64,000 nucleotides of DNA from Chitinibacter tainanensis DSM 15459. GTDB taxonomy: Bacteria > Pseudomonadota > Gammaproteobacteria > Burkholderiales > Chitinibacteraceae. The notes under the pieces are model-generated. The model searched no databases and was not told the origin of the DNA. It worked only from the letters and a program-made list of their open reading frames with translations. The stretch covers positions 124,001 through 188,000 of the forward strand of contig NZ_AUCN01000009.1 of the NCBI RefSeq assembly GCF_000429785.1, written 5' to 3'. This document shows, piece after piece, positions 43,111 through 50,709 of the stretch (position 1 is its first letter; every line of letters starts with the position of its first letter). The position numbers and the translations under genes are program-made.

Positions 43111-43515
43111 ATGCTGTCAAAAATCGACAATCATTTCCGCAATCAGGAAACCGCGCTCAAGCTGCGTTCGTACCGCCAGGAAGTGCTGGCCTCCAATATT
43201 GCCAATGCAGATACGCCCAACTACAAGGCGCGCGATTTTGACTTTAAAGCAGCCTACGAGGCGGCGCGCCAGCAGCAGGCCCCAGCGCAGCTGGCCACCA
43301 GCAATGCCCGGCATCTGCAGCCAAGCCAAACCATCGATCTCTTTACGCCGGGGCTGCAGTACCGTAATGAGCGGCAACCCTCGATCGATGGCAATACCGT
43401 CGATATGGATACCGAGATGAAAGAATTTACCGACAATGCGATCCGCTATCAGGCCTCTGTCACCTTCCTGCAGCGGCGCATTGAATCGATGAAAACGGCA
43501 CTGACCGGCCAGTAA
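43111..43515 (+). CDS. flgB: Flagellar proximal rod protein FlgB
   Basis: 134 aa, standard size. The rod signature RQEVLASNIANADTPNYKARDFDF is at the N-terminus and the helix MKEFTDNAIRYQASVTFLQRRIESMKTAL at the C-terminus. It is exported by the flagellar type III system and forms the base of the rod. ATG 43111 with GGAG 9 nt upstream is preferred to the in-frame ATG at 43096. First of eight co-directional genes. Confidence 0.95.
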   Translation: MLSKIDNHFRNQETALKLRSYRQEVLASNIANADTPNYKARDFDFKAAYEAARQQQAPAQLATSNARHLQPSQTIDLFTPGLQYRNERQPSIDGNTVDMDTEMKEFTDNAIRYQASVTFLQRRIESMKTALTGQ

Positions 43516-43538
43516 TCAAGTAAAGGGCGCACAACAGC

Positions 43539-43952
43539 ATGTCGATGTTTCGAGTATTTGATGTGGCGGCTTCGGGGATGCGGGCGCAATCGGCGCGCCT
43601 GAATGCCGTGGCTAGTAATCTGGCCAATGCGGAATCGATTACCAGCTCCAACGGCCAACCCTATCGTGCCAAGCAGGTGGTGTTTCAGGCTCAGCCTTTA
43701 ACGGCGAGTAATAAGCAATCCGTTGGGGTGCAGGTGGCGGGGGTGATCGAAGATCAATCGCCGCCCAAAATGGTGTTTGACCCAAAAAGCCCGTTTGCCG
43801 ATGCCAATGGCTATGTGGCAATGCCGAATGTGAATGTGGTGGATGAGATGACCAATATGATCTCGGCCTCACGTTCTTACCAAATCAATATTGATGTGAT
43901 GAATACCGCCAAAACCCTGCTGATGCGTACGCTATCGCTGGGTCAGGTGTAA
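43539..43952 (+). CDS. flgC: Flagellar proximal rod protein FlgC
   Basis: 137 aa. N-terminal FDVAASGMRAQSARLNAVASNLANAES and C-terminal VNVVDEMTNMISASRSYQINIDVMNTAKTLLMRTLSLGQ are the rod/hook terminal helices that pack in the axial structure. The central part is short as usual for FlgC. It lies 23 bp after flgB and 15 bp before flgD. Confidence 0.96.
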   Translation: MSMFRVFDVAASGMRAQSARLNAVASNLANAESITSSNGQPYRAKQVVFQAQPLTASNKQSVGVQVAGVIEDQSPPKMVFDPKSPFADANGYVAMPNVNVVDEMTNMISASRSYQINIDVMNTAKTLLMRTLSLGQV

Positions 43953-43967
43953 TTGAGGAGTTAAATC

Positions 43968-44651
43968 ATGGCTACCACCCCAGTTTCTGGTTCTTCGTTT
44001 GATTACAGCTCGCTCAATACGCGCAAAACCACGACCAAAACGGAAATGGAAGAGCAGCAAGATCGCTTTATGAAATTGCTGGTCAAGCAGCTGCAAACCC
44101 AAGATCCGATGAATCCAATGGATAACGCGCAAACCACCAGCCAGATCGCCCAGATTAATACGGTGAGCGGGATCGAAAAACTCAACCAAACCATGTCACA
44201 AATGGCTGGCATGTATGCCGGCACGCAGGTGATGCAGGCGGCAAATCTGATCGGCAAAGAAATCCTCTCGCCCGGCAACGGTTTCCGCTTTGATGGCTCA
44301 ACGGCTGCAGATCTGCGCGTTACCGTGCCAGATGGGGCGAGTAATGGCTTTGTGACGATTCGCGACGAAAAAGGCGTGGAAGTGACCAAATTGCCGGTCA
44401 ATACCACGACATCCGGTCTGGTGCAGGTGAATTGGGATGGGAAAAAACCGGATGGCAGCATGGCCGCGGCCGGTAATTACACGATTACCGCCTCGGCCGT
44501 GAAAGATGGCAAGGATATTGCTTTACTACCGACAACCTGGCAAATCGCCAAGTCAGTCGAGTTTGGTAGCGATGGCGTGAGTGTCTATCTCACCAACGGT
44601 AATAAAACAGGATTCGGCACCATCGTGCAGATCCGCGATGCGAAAGCCTAA
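43968..44651 (+). CDS. flgD: Hook assembly scaffold FlgD
   Basis: 227 aa hook-cap protein, which sits on the growing hook and is later lost. N-terminal FMKLLVKQLQTQDPMNPMDN is the signature. The C-terminal part folds as a FlgD Ig-like and tudor-like pair (VNTTTSGLVQVNWDGKKPDG, AGNYTITASAVKDG). GAGGAG is near the start. Typical length for the family. Confidence 0.95.
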   Translation: MATTPVSGSSFDYSSLNTRKTTTKTEMEEQQDRFMKLLVKQLQTQDPMNPMDNAQTTSQIAQINTVSGIEKLNQTMSQMAGMYAGTQVMQAANLIGKEILSPGNGFRFDGSTAADLRVTVPDGASNGFVTIRDEKGVEVTKLPVNTTTSGLVQVNWDGKKPDGSMAAAGNYTITASAVKDGKDIALLPTTWQIAKSVEFGSDGVSVYLTNGNKTGFGTIVQIRDAKA

Positions 44652-44665
44652 GTAAGGAGCGAATC

Positions 44666-46180
44666 ATGGGTTTCCAGCAAGGTTTAAGTGGCCTGAATGC
44701 AGCGGCCAAAAATCTGGACGTGATCGGCAATAACGTTGCCAACGTGAATACCGTTGGCTTTAAAGGCTCGCGCGCTGAATTTGCCGATATCTACGCCAGC
44801 ACCTTTGGTACGGCCGCCAATATTGCCGGGATTGGTGCCAAAGTGACCACGATTGCCCAGCAGTTTTCGCAGGGTAATACCACCACCACCAATAGCCCGC
44901 TGGATATTGCGATTACCGGGAATGGTTTTTTCCGCATGCAGGATCAAACCGGCAGTATCAGCTATGCACGTAATGGCCAGTTTCAGCTGGATAAAGAAGG
45001 TTTCATCGTGAATAACGGCCAGTTTTTAACTGGCTGGCCAGTGGATGCTGGTACCGGTATTTTCCTGGAAGGCTCTACACCACAGCCGATTCAGCTGCAG
45101 TTTTCCAATATCGGCGCGCGTGCCACCGGTGCCTCAGGCGTGACCGGCGCAGGTTTGACCATGGGGCTGAACCTGAATGCGGCGGATAAAGTGATTCCGG
45201 CCAGCATTACGTTCTCATCGACCGACCCAACCACTTACAACTACTCGACCTCCGCGACAGTCTATGACTCGCTGGGTGTGGCGCATACGCAGACCTATTA
45301 CTTCCGCAAGCAAGACCCGGCGGCGGGTGGCGCGACCAATACCTGGGATGTGCGCTACACCTTGGATGGCAAGGTGGTGAATTCTGATGCCTCAATCGGG
45401 GTGCAATCAGCGGCCACGATTGCTGCTGCCACGACCGCTGCCTCGATTGGTGGTGCGACAGCCGCATCGGTGAATACCGCAATCGCGGCCGCAGCTGCCA
45501 CCGAAGGTACCGCAGCTGCGGCGGCAGTGGCCACCGCAGCAGCTACCGCTGCGGCAGCGCCCGGCGCAACTGCTGCAACGGTACTGGCCGCCGCACAAAC
45601 GGCATCGGCCACAGCGGCCGCTGCGGCGGGCCTGAAAACCACGCTGACTTTTGATACCAATGGTAAGCCTACCGGCTTGCCTACCGGCGGGAGCACCTTC
45701 TCGGTGAGTGCCGCCGCGCTGAATAATGGCTCGTCTGGGCTGAATTTCCAGATGTACTTTGATAAATCGACCCAGTTTGGTAGCCCGTATAACGTGAATA
45801 CCCTCACGCAAGATGGCTATACCGACGGGATTTTGACCGGTATTTCGGTGAGTAAAGAAGGGGTCGTGCAAGGGCGCTATTCCAATGGCCAAAGCCGCAA
45901 TGTGGCCAAGATTGTGCTCTCAACCTTCACCAATCCACAGGGCTTGCAGCCACTGGGTGATAACCGCTGGGCCGAGTCGTTTAACTCTGGGCAGCCGCTG
46001 ACCAATGCCCCAGGGCGTGGCAATACCGGTTTGCTGCAAGCCGCCGCCTTGGAAGACTCTAACGTCGATCTAACCAGCGAGCTGGTAAACCTGATTACCG
46101 CCCAGCGTAACTATCAGGCCAATGCGCAGACCGTCAAAGCGCAAGACACCATTATGCAAACCATTGTGAACCTGCGATAA
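44666..46180 (+). CDS. flgE: Flagellar hook protein FlgE with alanine-rich insert
   Basis: 504 aa, about 80 more than the usual betaproteobacterial FlgE. The terminal domains are normal: MGFQQGLSGLNAAAKNLDVIG at the start and LVNLITAQRNYQANAQTVKAQDTIMQTIVNLR at the end. Residues about 248-324 are a low-complexity insert in which 42 of 77 residues are Ala and most others are Thr, Ser or Gly (AAAAATEGTAAAAAVATAAA is a sample). It falls in the outer part of the hook subunit, where family members vary, so it should be exposed on the hook surface. Confidence 0.96.
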   Translation: MGFQQGLSGLNAAAKNLDVIGNNVANVNTVGFKGSRAEFADIYASTFGTAANIAGIGAKVTTIAQQFSQGNTTTTNSPLDIAITGNGFFRMQDQTGSISYARNGQFQLDKEGFIVNNGQFLTGWPVDAGTGIFLEGSTPQPIQLQFSNIGARATGASGVTGAGLTMGLNLNAADKVIPASITFSSTDPTTYNYSTSATVYDSLGVAHTQTYYFRKQDPAAGGATNTWDVRYTLDGKVVNSDASIGVQSAATIAAATTAASIGGATAASVNTAIAAAAATEGTAAAAAVATAAATAAAAPGATAATVLAAAQTASATAAAAAGLKTTLTFDTNGKPTGLPTGGSTFSVSAAALNNGSSGLNFQMYFDKSTQFGSPYNVNTLTQDGYTDGILTGISVSKEGVVQGRYSNGQSRNVAKIVLSTFTNPQGLQPLGDNRWAESFNSGQPLTNAPGRGNTGLLQAAALEDSNVDLTSELVNLITAQRNYQANAQTVKAQDTIMQTIVNLR

Positions 46181-46190
46181 GTCTTAATTC

Positions 46191-46931
46191 ATGGATAGAC
46201 TGATTTACGTGGCGATGACTGGCGCCCGCAATAGTGAAGTGCGCCAGACCACCATCGCCAATAATCTGGCCAATACCTCAACGCCAGGTTTCCGGGCCGA
46301 GCTGGCCGCCGCCCGGGCCATTCCGGTCTTGGGTGGCCCTGGCCTTTCAACCCGCGCGTTTACGGTGCAACAAACCCCCGGCGCAGACATGACTGCCGGC
46401 AGCTTCCAGCAAACCGGCCGAGATCTGGATATCGCCATTCGGGAAAAAGGCTGGCTCACCGTGCAAACCGCAACCGGCGAAGCCTATACCCGCAATGGCA
46501 GCTTGATGGTGGATGCTAGTGGTTTGCTGAAAAACACCGCCGGTGAAATTGTGCAGGGCGAAAATGGCCCGCTTACGGTGCCGGAAAATAGCCGGGTGGT
46601 GTTTGCGCTGGATGGTACGGTGAGTGCGATTGATATCACCAACCCCGGGCAGGTGGTGGAAGTAGGCCGGCTGAAGCTGGTGAATCCGCCGGAAAACCAG
46701 CTCGAAAAAGGCATGGATGGCCTCTTTCGCCTCCGCGATGGGCAAGTGGCCCAGGCCGATCCGGCCGTGACCGTGGCTTCCGGGGTGATTGAAGGTAGTA
46801 ATGTTAATGCGGTGGAACAGCTGGTGAATATGATCTCTACCCAGCGCCACTTTGATTTGCAGATCAAATTGCTGCAAACCGCTGATCAAAATGCCCGCTC
46901 AGCCAGCTCGCTGCTGAATCTGAACGGCTAA
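46191..46931 (+). CDS. flgF: Flagellar proximal rod protein FlgF
   Basis: 246 aa. MDRLIYVAMTGARNSEVRQTTIANNLANTSTPGF and the C-terminal SNVNAVEQLVNMISTQRHFDLQIKLLQTADQNA place it with FlgF rather than FlgG. The central domain includes RNGSLMVDASGLL. It starts 11 bp after flgE. Confidence 0.95.
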   Translation: MDRLIYVAMTGARNSEVRQTTIANNLANTSTPGFRAELAAARAIPVLGGPGLSTRAFTVQQTPGADMTAGSFQQTGRDLDIAIREKGWLTVQTATGEAYTRNGSLMVDASGLLKNTAGEIVQGENGPLTVPENSRVVFALDGTVSAIDITNPGQVVEVGRLKLVNPPENQLEKGMDGLFRLRDGQVAQADPAVTVASGVIEGSNVNAVEQLVNMISTQRHFDLQIKLLQTADQNARSASSLLNLNG

Positions 46932-46966
46932 TCGATAGTTAAAGCTTTAAGAAGGAAGCCCGCATC

Positions 46967-47752
46967 ATGATGCGCTCGCTGTGGACCGCCAAAACCGGCA
47001 TGGATGCCATGACATTCAATATTGATGTCGTGTCGCACAATCTGGCCAACGTGAACACCAATGGTTATAAGCGCGAACGCGCGGTGTTTGAAGACCTGAT
47101 GTACCAAACCTTGCGCCAGGCCGGCGGGGCGTCGAGCCAGCAAACCAGCCTGCCGACCGGCGTGTATGTCGGTACCGGTGCGCAGGTGGTGGCCACGGTG
47201 CGCAATCACTCGGTGGGCAATCTGCAGCGTACCGAGGGAGCGCTGGATCTGGCGATCAATGGTGATGGTTTCTTTCAGATCGCTTTGCCCGATGGCACCA
47301 CTGGTTATACCCGTGATGGCGCGTTTCAGGTGAATAGCCAGGGCACTATCGTAACCTCCAGTGGCTACGAGTTGTCGCCCGCGATTCAGGTGCCGCAAGG
47401 CACTACCAAGGTGACCGTCGCCGCCGACGGTACCGTGTCGGCCATTGTGAATAATAATGCGGCAGCACCAGTGCAAATCGGTAATATCCAGACCGCAACG
47501 TTTATTAATCCGCCCGGTTTAGAGTCGATGGGGGGTAACCTGTATCGTGAAACGGTGGCCAGTGGGGCGCCAACCGTGGGCCAGCCGGGCACCAATGGCT
47601 TGGGCGCGATCAATCAGGGATACACCGAAACCTCGAACGTGAATGCCACGGAAGAGCTGATTAATATGATTCAGGCGCAGCGCGCATTTGAAATGAATTC
47701 GCGCTCTGTGACCACCACCGACCAAATGCTGGCCAAACTGGCTCAACTGTAA
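46967..47752 (+). CDS. flgG: Flagellar distal rod protein FlgG
   Basis: 261 aa, the usual FlgG length. MMRSLWTAKTGMDAMTFNIDVVSHNLANVNTNGYKRERAVFEDLMYQ at the N-terminus is diagnostic, as is ETSNVNATEELINMIQAQRAFEMNSRSV at the C-terminus. AAGGAAG lies before the start. The stop codon is directly followed by the flgH start. Confidence 0.97.
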   Translation: MMRSLWTAKTGMDAMTFNIDVVSHNLANVNTNGYKRERAVFEDLMYQTLRQAGGASSQQTSLPTGVYVGTGAQVVATVRNHSVGNLQRTEGALDLAINGDGFFQIALPDGTTGYTRDGAFQVNSQGTIVTSSGYELSPAIQVPQGTTKVTVAADGTVSAIVNNNAAAPVQIGNIQTATFINPPGLESMGGNLYRETVASGAPTVGQPGTNGLGAINQGYTETSNVNATEELINMIQAQRAFEMNSRSVTTTDQMLAKLAQL

Positions 47753-48439
47753 ATGATGATTCGCTTCCGTTTCTTGCGCATGCTGGGCGCACTTGGGCTG
47801 GCTGTATTGCTTAATGCCTGCGTTGCGCCACAAAGTGTGATTACTCAGCCCACCTCGGCCCGCGCGCAGCCAGCGGTGGTGACGGCGGCGAATAATGGTG
47901 CAATTTTCCAGCCCGGCACGGCCCGCTTGCTATTCGAAGAGCCGAATGCGCGCCGGGTCGGCGATATTTTGGTGGTGACGATTGAAGAAACCCTGTCGGC
48001 CGCTAACAAAGCCAATAGCAGCACCAACCGCAATGGCTCGTTCACGCTAGAGGGCTCCGCCGATGTGCCGTATCTGCCTTCAGCGATCACCAAGCTGTTT
48101 AATGCCACGGCTGACCTCAGCAGTACCAATACCTTTGCCGGCAAAGGTGAAACCAATAGCACCAATACCTTCAAAGGCTCGATCGCAGTGACCGTGACCG
48201 ATGTCTTGCCCAATGGCAATCTGGCGGTCGGTGGCGATAAGCAGATTGTGGTGAATGGCTATAACAATGTGCTGCGCTTTACCGGGGTGGTGAATCCCAA
48301 CGACGTGAAAGCTGGCAATACGGTGTCCTCGACTCGGGTGGCGGATGCCCGCATCGAGCAAGTGGGGCAGGGCGCAATTAATGACGCCAATACCGTGGGC
48401 TGGATGCAGCGCTTCTTTCTGTCGGTGTGGCCATTCTAA
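47753..48439 (+). CDS. flgH: Flagellar L-ring lipoprotein FlgH
   Basis: 228 aa. Signal peptide with lipobox LNAC (Cys23) for outer-membrane anchoring. RVGDILVVTIEETLSAANKANS and NGNLAVGGDKQIVVNGYNNVLRFTGVVNP are family segments. It forms the L-ring bushing around the rod. No spacing from flgG; ends 11 bp before flgI. Confidence 0.96.
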   Translation: MMIRFRFLRMLGALGLAVLLNACVAPQSVITQPTSARAQPAVVTAANNGAIFQPGTARLLFEEPNARRVGDILVVTIEETLSAANKANSSTNRNGSFTLEGSADVPYLPSAITKLFNATADLSSTNTFAGKGETNSTNTFKGSIAVTVTDVLPNGNLAVGGDKQIVVNGYNNVLRFTGVVNPNDVKAGNTVSSTRVADARIEQVGQGAINDANTVGWMQRFFLSVWPF

Positions 48440-48450
48440 TGGAGGGGTAT

Positions 48451-49542
48451 ATGCGTAAGGTTATTATTGCAATTGCGCTTTGTGTGTATACCCTGCCAGT
48501 GTATGCCGATAAATTAAAAGATCTGGCTAGTTTTTCAGGCGTGCGCAATAACCAGCTGGTGGGCTATGGGCTGGTGGTGGGTTTAGATGGTAGCGGCGAT
48601 CAGACCACGCAAACCCCCTTCACCGTGCAATCGGTCATGAATATGCTCACCAATATGGGAGTGCAGGTGCCCACCGGGGGCAATATGCAGCTCAAAAACG
48701 TGGCTACGGTAACGGTAACGGCAACCTTGCCACCGTTTGCGCGCCCGGGGCAGCCCTTGGATATTGTGGTGTCTTCGATCGGTAATGCCAAAAGCCTGCG
48801 CGGCGGCACTTTGCTGATGGCGCCACTGAAAGGGGCCGATGGGCAAATTTATGCCATGGCACAGGGTAATCTGGTGGTGGCCGGCGCTGGTGCGGCGGCC
48901 GGTGGCTCTAGTACGCAAGTGAATCAACTGGCTACCGGGCGGATTCCGGCCGGGGCCACGGTGGAGCGCGCGGTACCGACTTTGCTGGGTAATGGTGAAT
49001 TTATCCAGCTCGAATTGCTGAAAAGCGATTTTTCTACCGCCAATCGCGTGGTCAACGCCATCAATGGCCAGGTGGGGCCGGTGGCGGCGGCGCTGGATGG
49101 ACGAGTGATTCAGGTGCGCGCACCGCAAGATCCAAACCAGCGCGTGGCCTTTCTGGCTCGGTTGGAAAATCTGAATGTCACCCCGGCCGAAGCGTCGCCC
49201 AAGGTGATTATCAATGCCCGCACCGGCTCGGTGGTGATGAATCAGGCCGTCACGGTCGATCCGTGTGCGATTGCCCACGGCAATTTGACGGTGACGATTC
49301 TGGCCGATAACAAAGTGGAGCAGCCCAATCCGCTGACCAATGCCAAGCCGGTGAAGGTCCAGAATGCTGAGATTGATATCGAAGTAGGCAAAGGCCCGGT
49401 GGTGCGCTTGCCCAAGGCCACGAATCTGAATCAGGTGGTGCGCGCGCTGAATGCGGTCGGCGCCACGCCGCAAGATTTACTGGCGATTTTGCAGGCAATG
49501 AAAATTGCCGGGGCACTGAATGCCGAGCTGGAAGTGATCTAA
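48451..49542 (+). CDS. flgI: Flagellar P-ring protein FlgI
   Basis: 363 aa periplasmic protein. Signal peptide cleaved after PVYA. FSGVRNNQLVGYGLVVGLDGSGD, MLTNMGVQVP and ATVTVTATLPPFARPGQPLD are the conserved N-terminal blocks, and GTGSVVMNQ-like ARTGSVVMNQAV lies near residue 260. ATG 48451 follows GGAGGGG; the frame's earlier ATG at 48427 is inside flgH. Last gene of the first flagellar unit, ending before the terminator at 49629. Confidence 0.96.
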   Translation: MRKVIIAIALCVYTLPVYADKLKDLASFSGVRNNQLVGYGLVVGLDGSGDQTTQTPFTVQSVMNMLTNMGVQVPTGGNMQLKNVATVTVTATLPPFARPGQPLDIVVSSIGNAKSLRGGTLLMAPLKGADGQIYAMAQGNLVVAGAGAAAGGSSTQVNQLATGRIPAGATVERAVPTLLGNGEFIQLELLKSDFSTANRVVNAINGQVGPVAAALDGRVIQVRAPQDPNQRVAFLARLENLNVTPAEASPKVIINARTGSVVMNQAVTVDPCAIAHGNLTVTILADNKVEQPNPLTNAKPVKVQNAEIDIEVGKGPVVRLPKATNLNQVVRALNAVGATPQDLLAILQAMKIAGALNAELEVI

Positions 49543-49628
49543 GTTGTGATTGGTTGTCTTGAGGGTATAGCGTTGTAGCCTCTGATTAAATTAGTTTTTA
49601 GACCTATACCCCTCTAGCTTGATTGTTT

Positions 49629-49659
49629 GGCGCGCCTCTTGTGGCGCGCTTTTTATTTT
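49629..49659 (+). terminator. Terminator between flgI and flgJ
   Basis: GCGCGCC, TCTTGT loop, GGCGCGC followed by TTTTTATTTT. It splits the flg block into two transcription units. Confidence 0.85.
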
Positions 49660-49675
49660 CGGCACGCTCTTTGCT
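49660..49675 (+). promoter_or_regulatory. Sigma-54 (-24/-12) promoter of flgJKL
   Basis: CGGCACGCTCTTTGCT matches TGGCACG-N4-TTGCW at 11 of 12 specified positions, with GG at 49661-49662 and GC at 49673-49674. The predicted start, about 49686, is 20 nt before the flgJ ATG. Confidence 0.75.
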
Positions 49676-49705
49676 TGGTAATGGGCCTGTTTGCAGGAGT
49701 TTGCC

Positions 49706-50671
49706 ATGCGCGCCGTCGCCCCTTTTGATTCAGCCGGTATGAGTGCCGATCCACGTAGTCTGGATCGTTTGCGCGCAGGTGCGGCTGCGCAAAGCCCGGC
49801 TGCGACCAAGGCCGTAGCGCAGCAATTTGAAGCTTTATTGCTGCAGCAAATGCTCACCGCCATGCGCAAATCAGTGCCGCAAAATGAGCTGGAACAAGGC
49901 GTTGCCGGCGATACCTTCCGCGCGATGCGCGATCAGCAATGGGCCACAACCTGGGCGCAAAATGGCGGTATCGGCTTTGCCAATACCATCGTTAAACAGC
50001 TGGAAATCCAGCGCAACCCGGCGCTGTTGAAAGAGGTGGCCACTTCGCCGCTGGCGGGGCAGCTCTTGCCACAGTTGCGCAAGCCTGCGGTGCAGCTGGC
50101 CGGGGGGATTAGTGCACGGGCGGCAAAACCTGCCGCCGAGGTCGCGCCCCTTGCCGCTACGCCCGCTGTGAGTGGCAAGGTTGATGCCCAAGCCGGCGGC
50201 GCGGCATCAACCTTTCTGGACAAGCTGGGCGAGGCGGCCAAAACCACGGCGCAGGCGCTGGGCCTTTCGCCTCATCTATTGCTCGCGCATGCGGCGCTGG
50301 AAACCGGCTGGGGGCGCAAAAATATTAAAACTGCCGACGGCGGCGATTCGCATAATCTGTTCGGGATAAAAGCCGGTGCGGGCTGGCAGGGCAAAACGGT
50401 GGATGTATTGACCACCGAATACGTGGATGGGATTGCGCAAAAGCGCATCGAGAAATTCCGCGCTTACGACTCTTATGGCGATGCGCTGGCTGATTACGCC
50501 GGGTTATTGAAGCGTCGCTACGGCGATGCCTTGGCGCAGGGCAATAGCGCCTTGGGCTTTGCTCAGGCCCTCGCCAATGGTGGCTATGCCACCGATCCGC
50601 AGTATGTACAAAAACTGACCCGCGTTGCAGACCGGGTCGCCGCTCATCTGGGTATGGCGCGCTCAAGTTAA
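49706..50671 (+). CDS. flgJ: Flagellar rod-cap protein and muramidase FlgJ
   Basis: 321 aa with two domains. The N-terminal rod-capping part has QFEALLLQQMLTAMRKSVP. The C-terminal glucosaminidase-type domain cuts peptidoglycan to let the rod through: HAALETGWGRKNIK with the catalytic Glu, then DSHNLFGIKAG and FRAYDSYGDALADYAGLLKRRYG. Residues about 125-175 are an Ala/Pro-rich linker. ATG 49706 with AGGAG upstream is preferred over the TTG at 49691. Confidence 0.95.
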   Translation: MRAVAPFDSAGMSADPRSLDRLRAGAAAQSPAATKAVAQQFEALLLQQMLTAMRKSVPQNELEQGVAGDTFRAMRDQQWATTWAQNGGIGFANTIVKQLEIQRNPALLKEVATSPLAGQLLPQLRKPAVQLAGGISARAAKPAAEVAPLAATPAVSGKVDAQAGGAASTFLDKLGEAAKTTAQALGLSPHLLLAHAALETGWGRKNIKTADGGDSHNLFGIKAGAGWQGKTVDVLTTEYVDGIAQKRIEKFRAYDSYGDALADYAGLLKRRYGDALAQGNSALGFAQALANGGYATDPQYVQKLTRVADRVAAHLGMARSS

Positions 50672-50709
50672 GCCGCCAGCCACCGATAGAGACTGCAAGG
50701 GGTTAGATC

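Noticed and set aside
42846-43420. Overlapping plus-strand frames before flgB that might be flgA or flgM
   Set aside because: The translations are Arg/Cys-rich, lack a signal peptide or SAF domain, and run across the terminator and the sigma-54 site.
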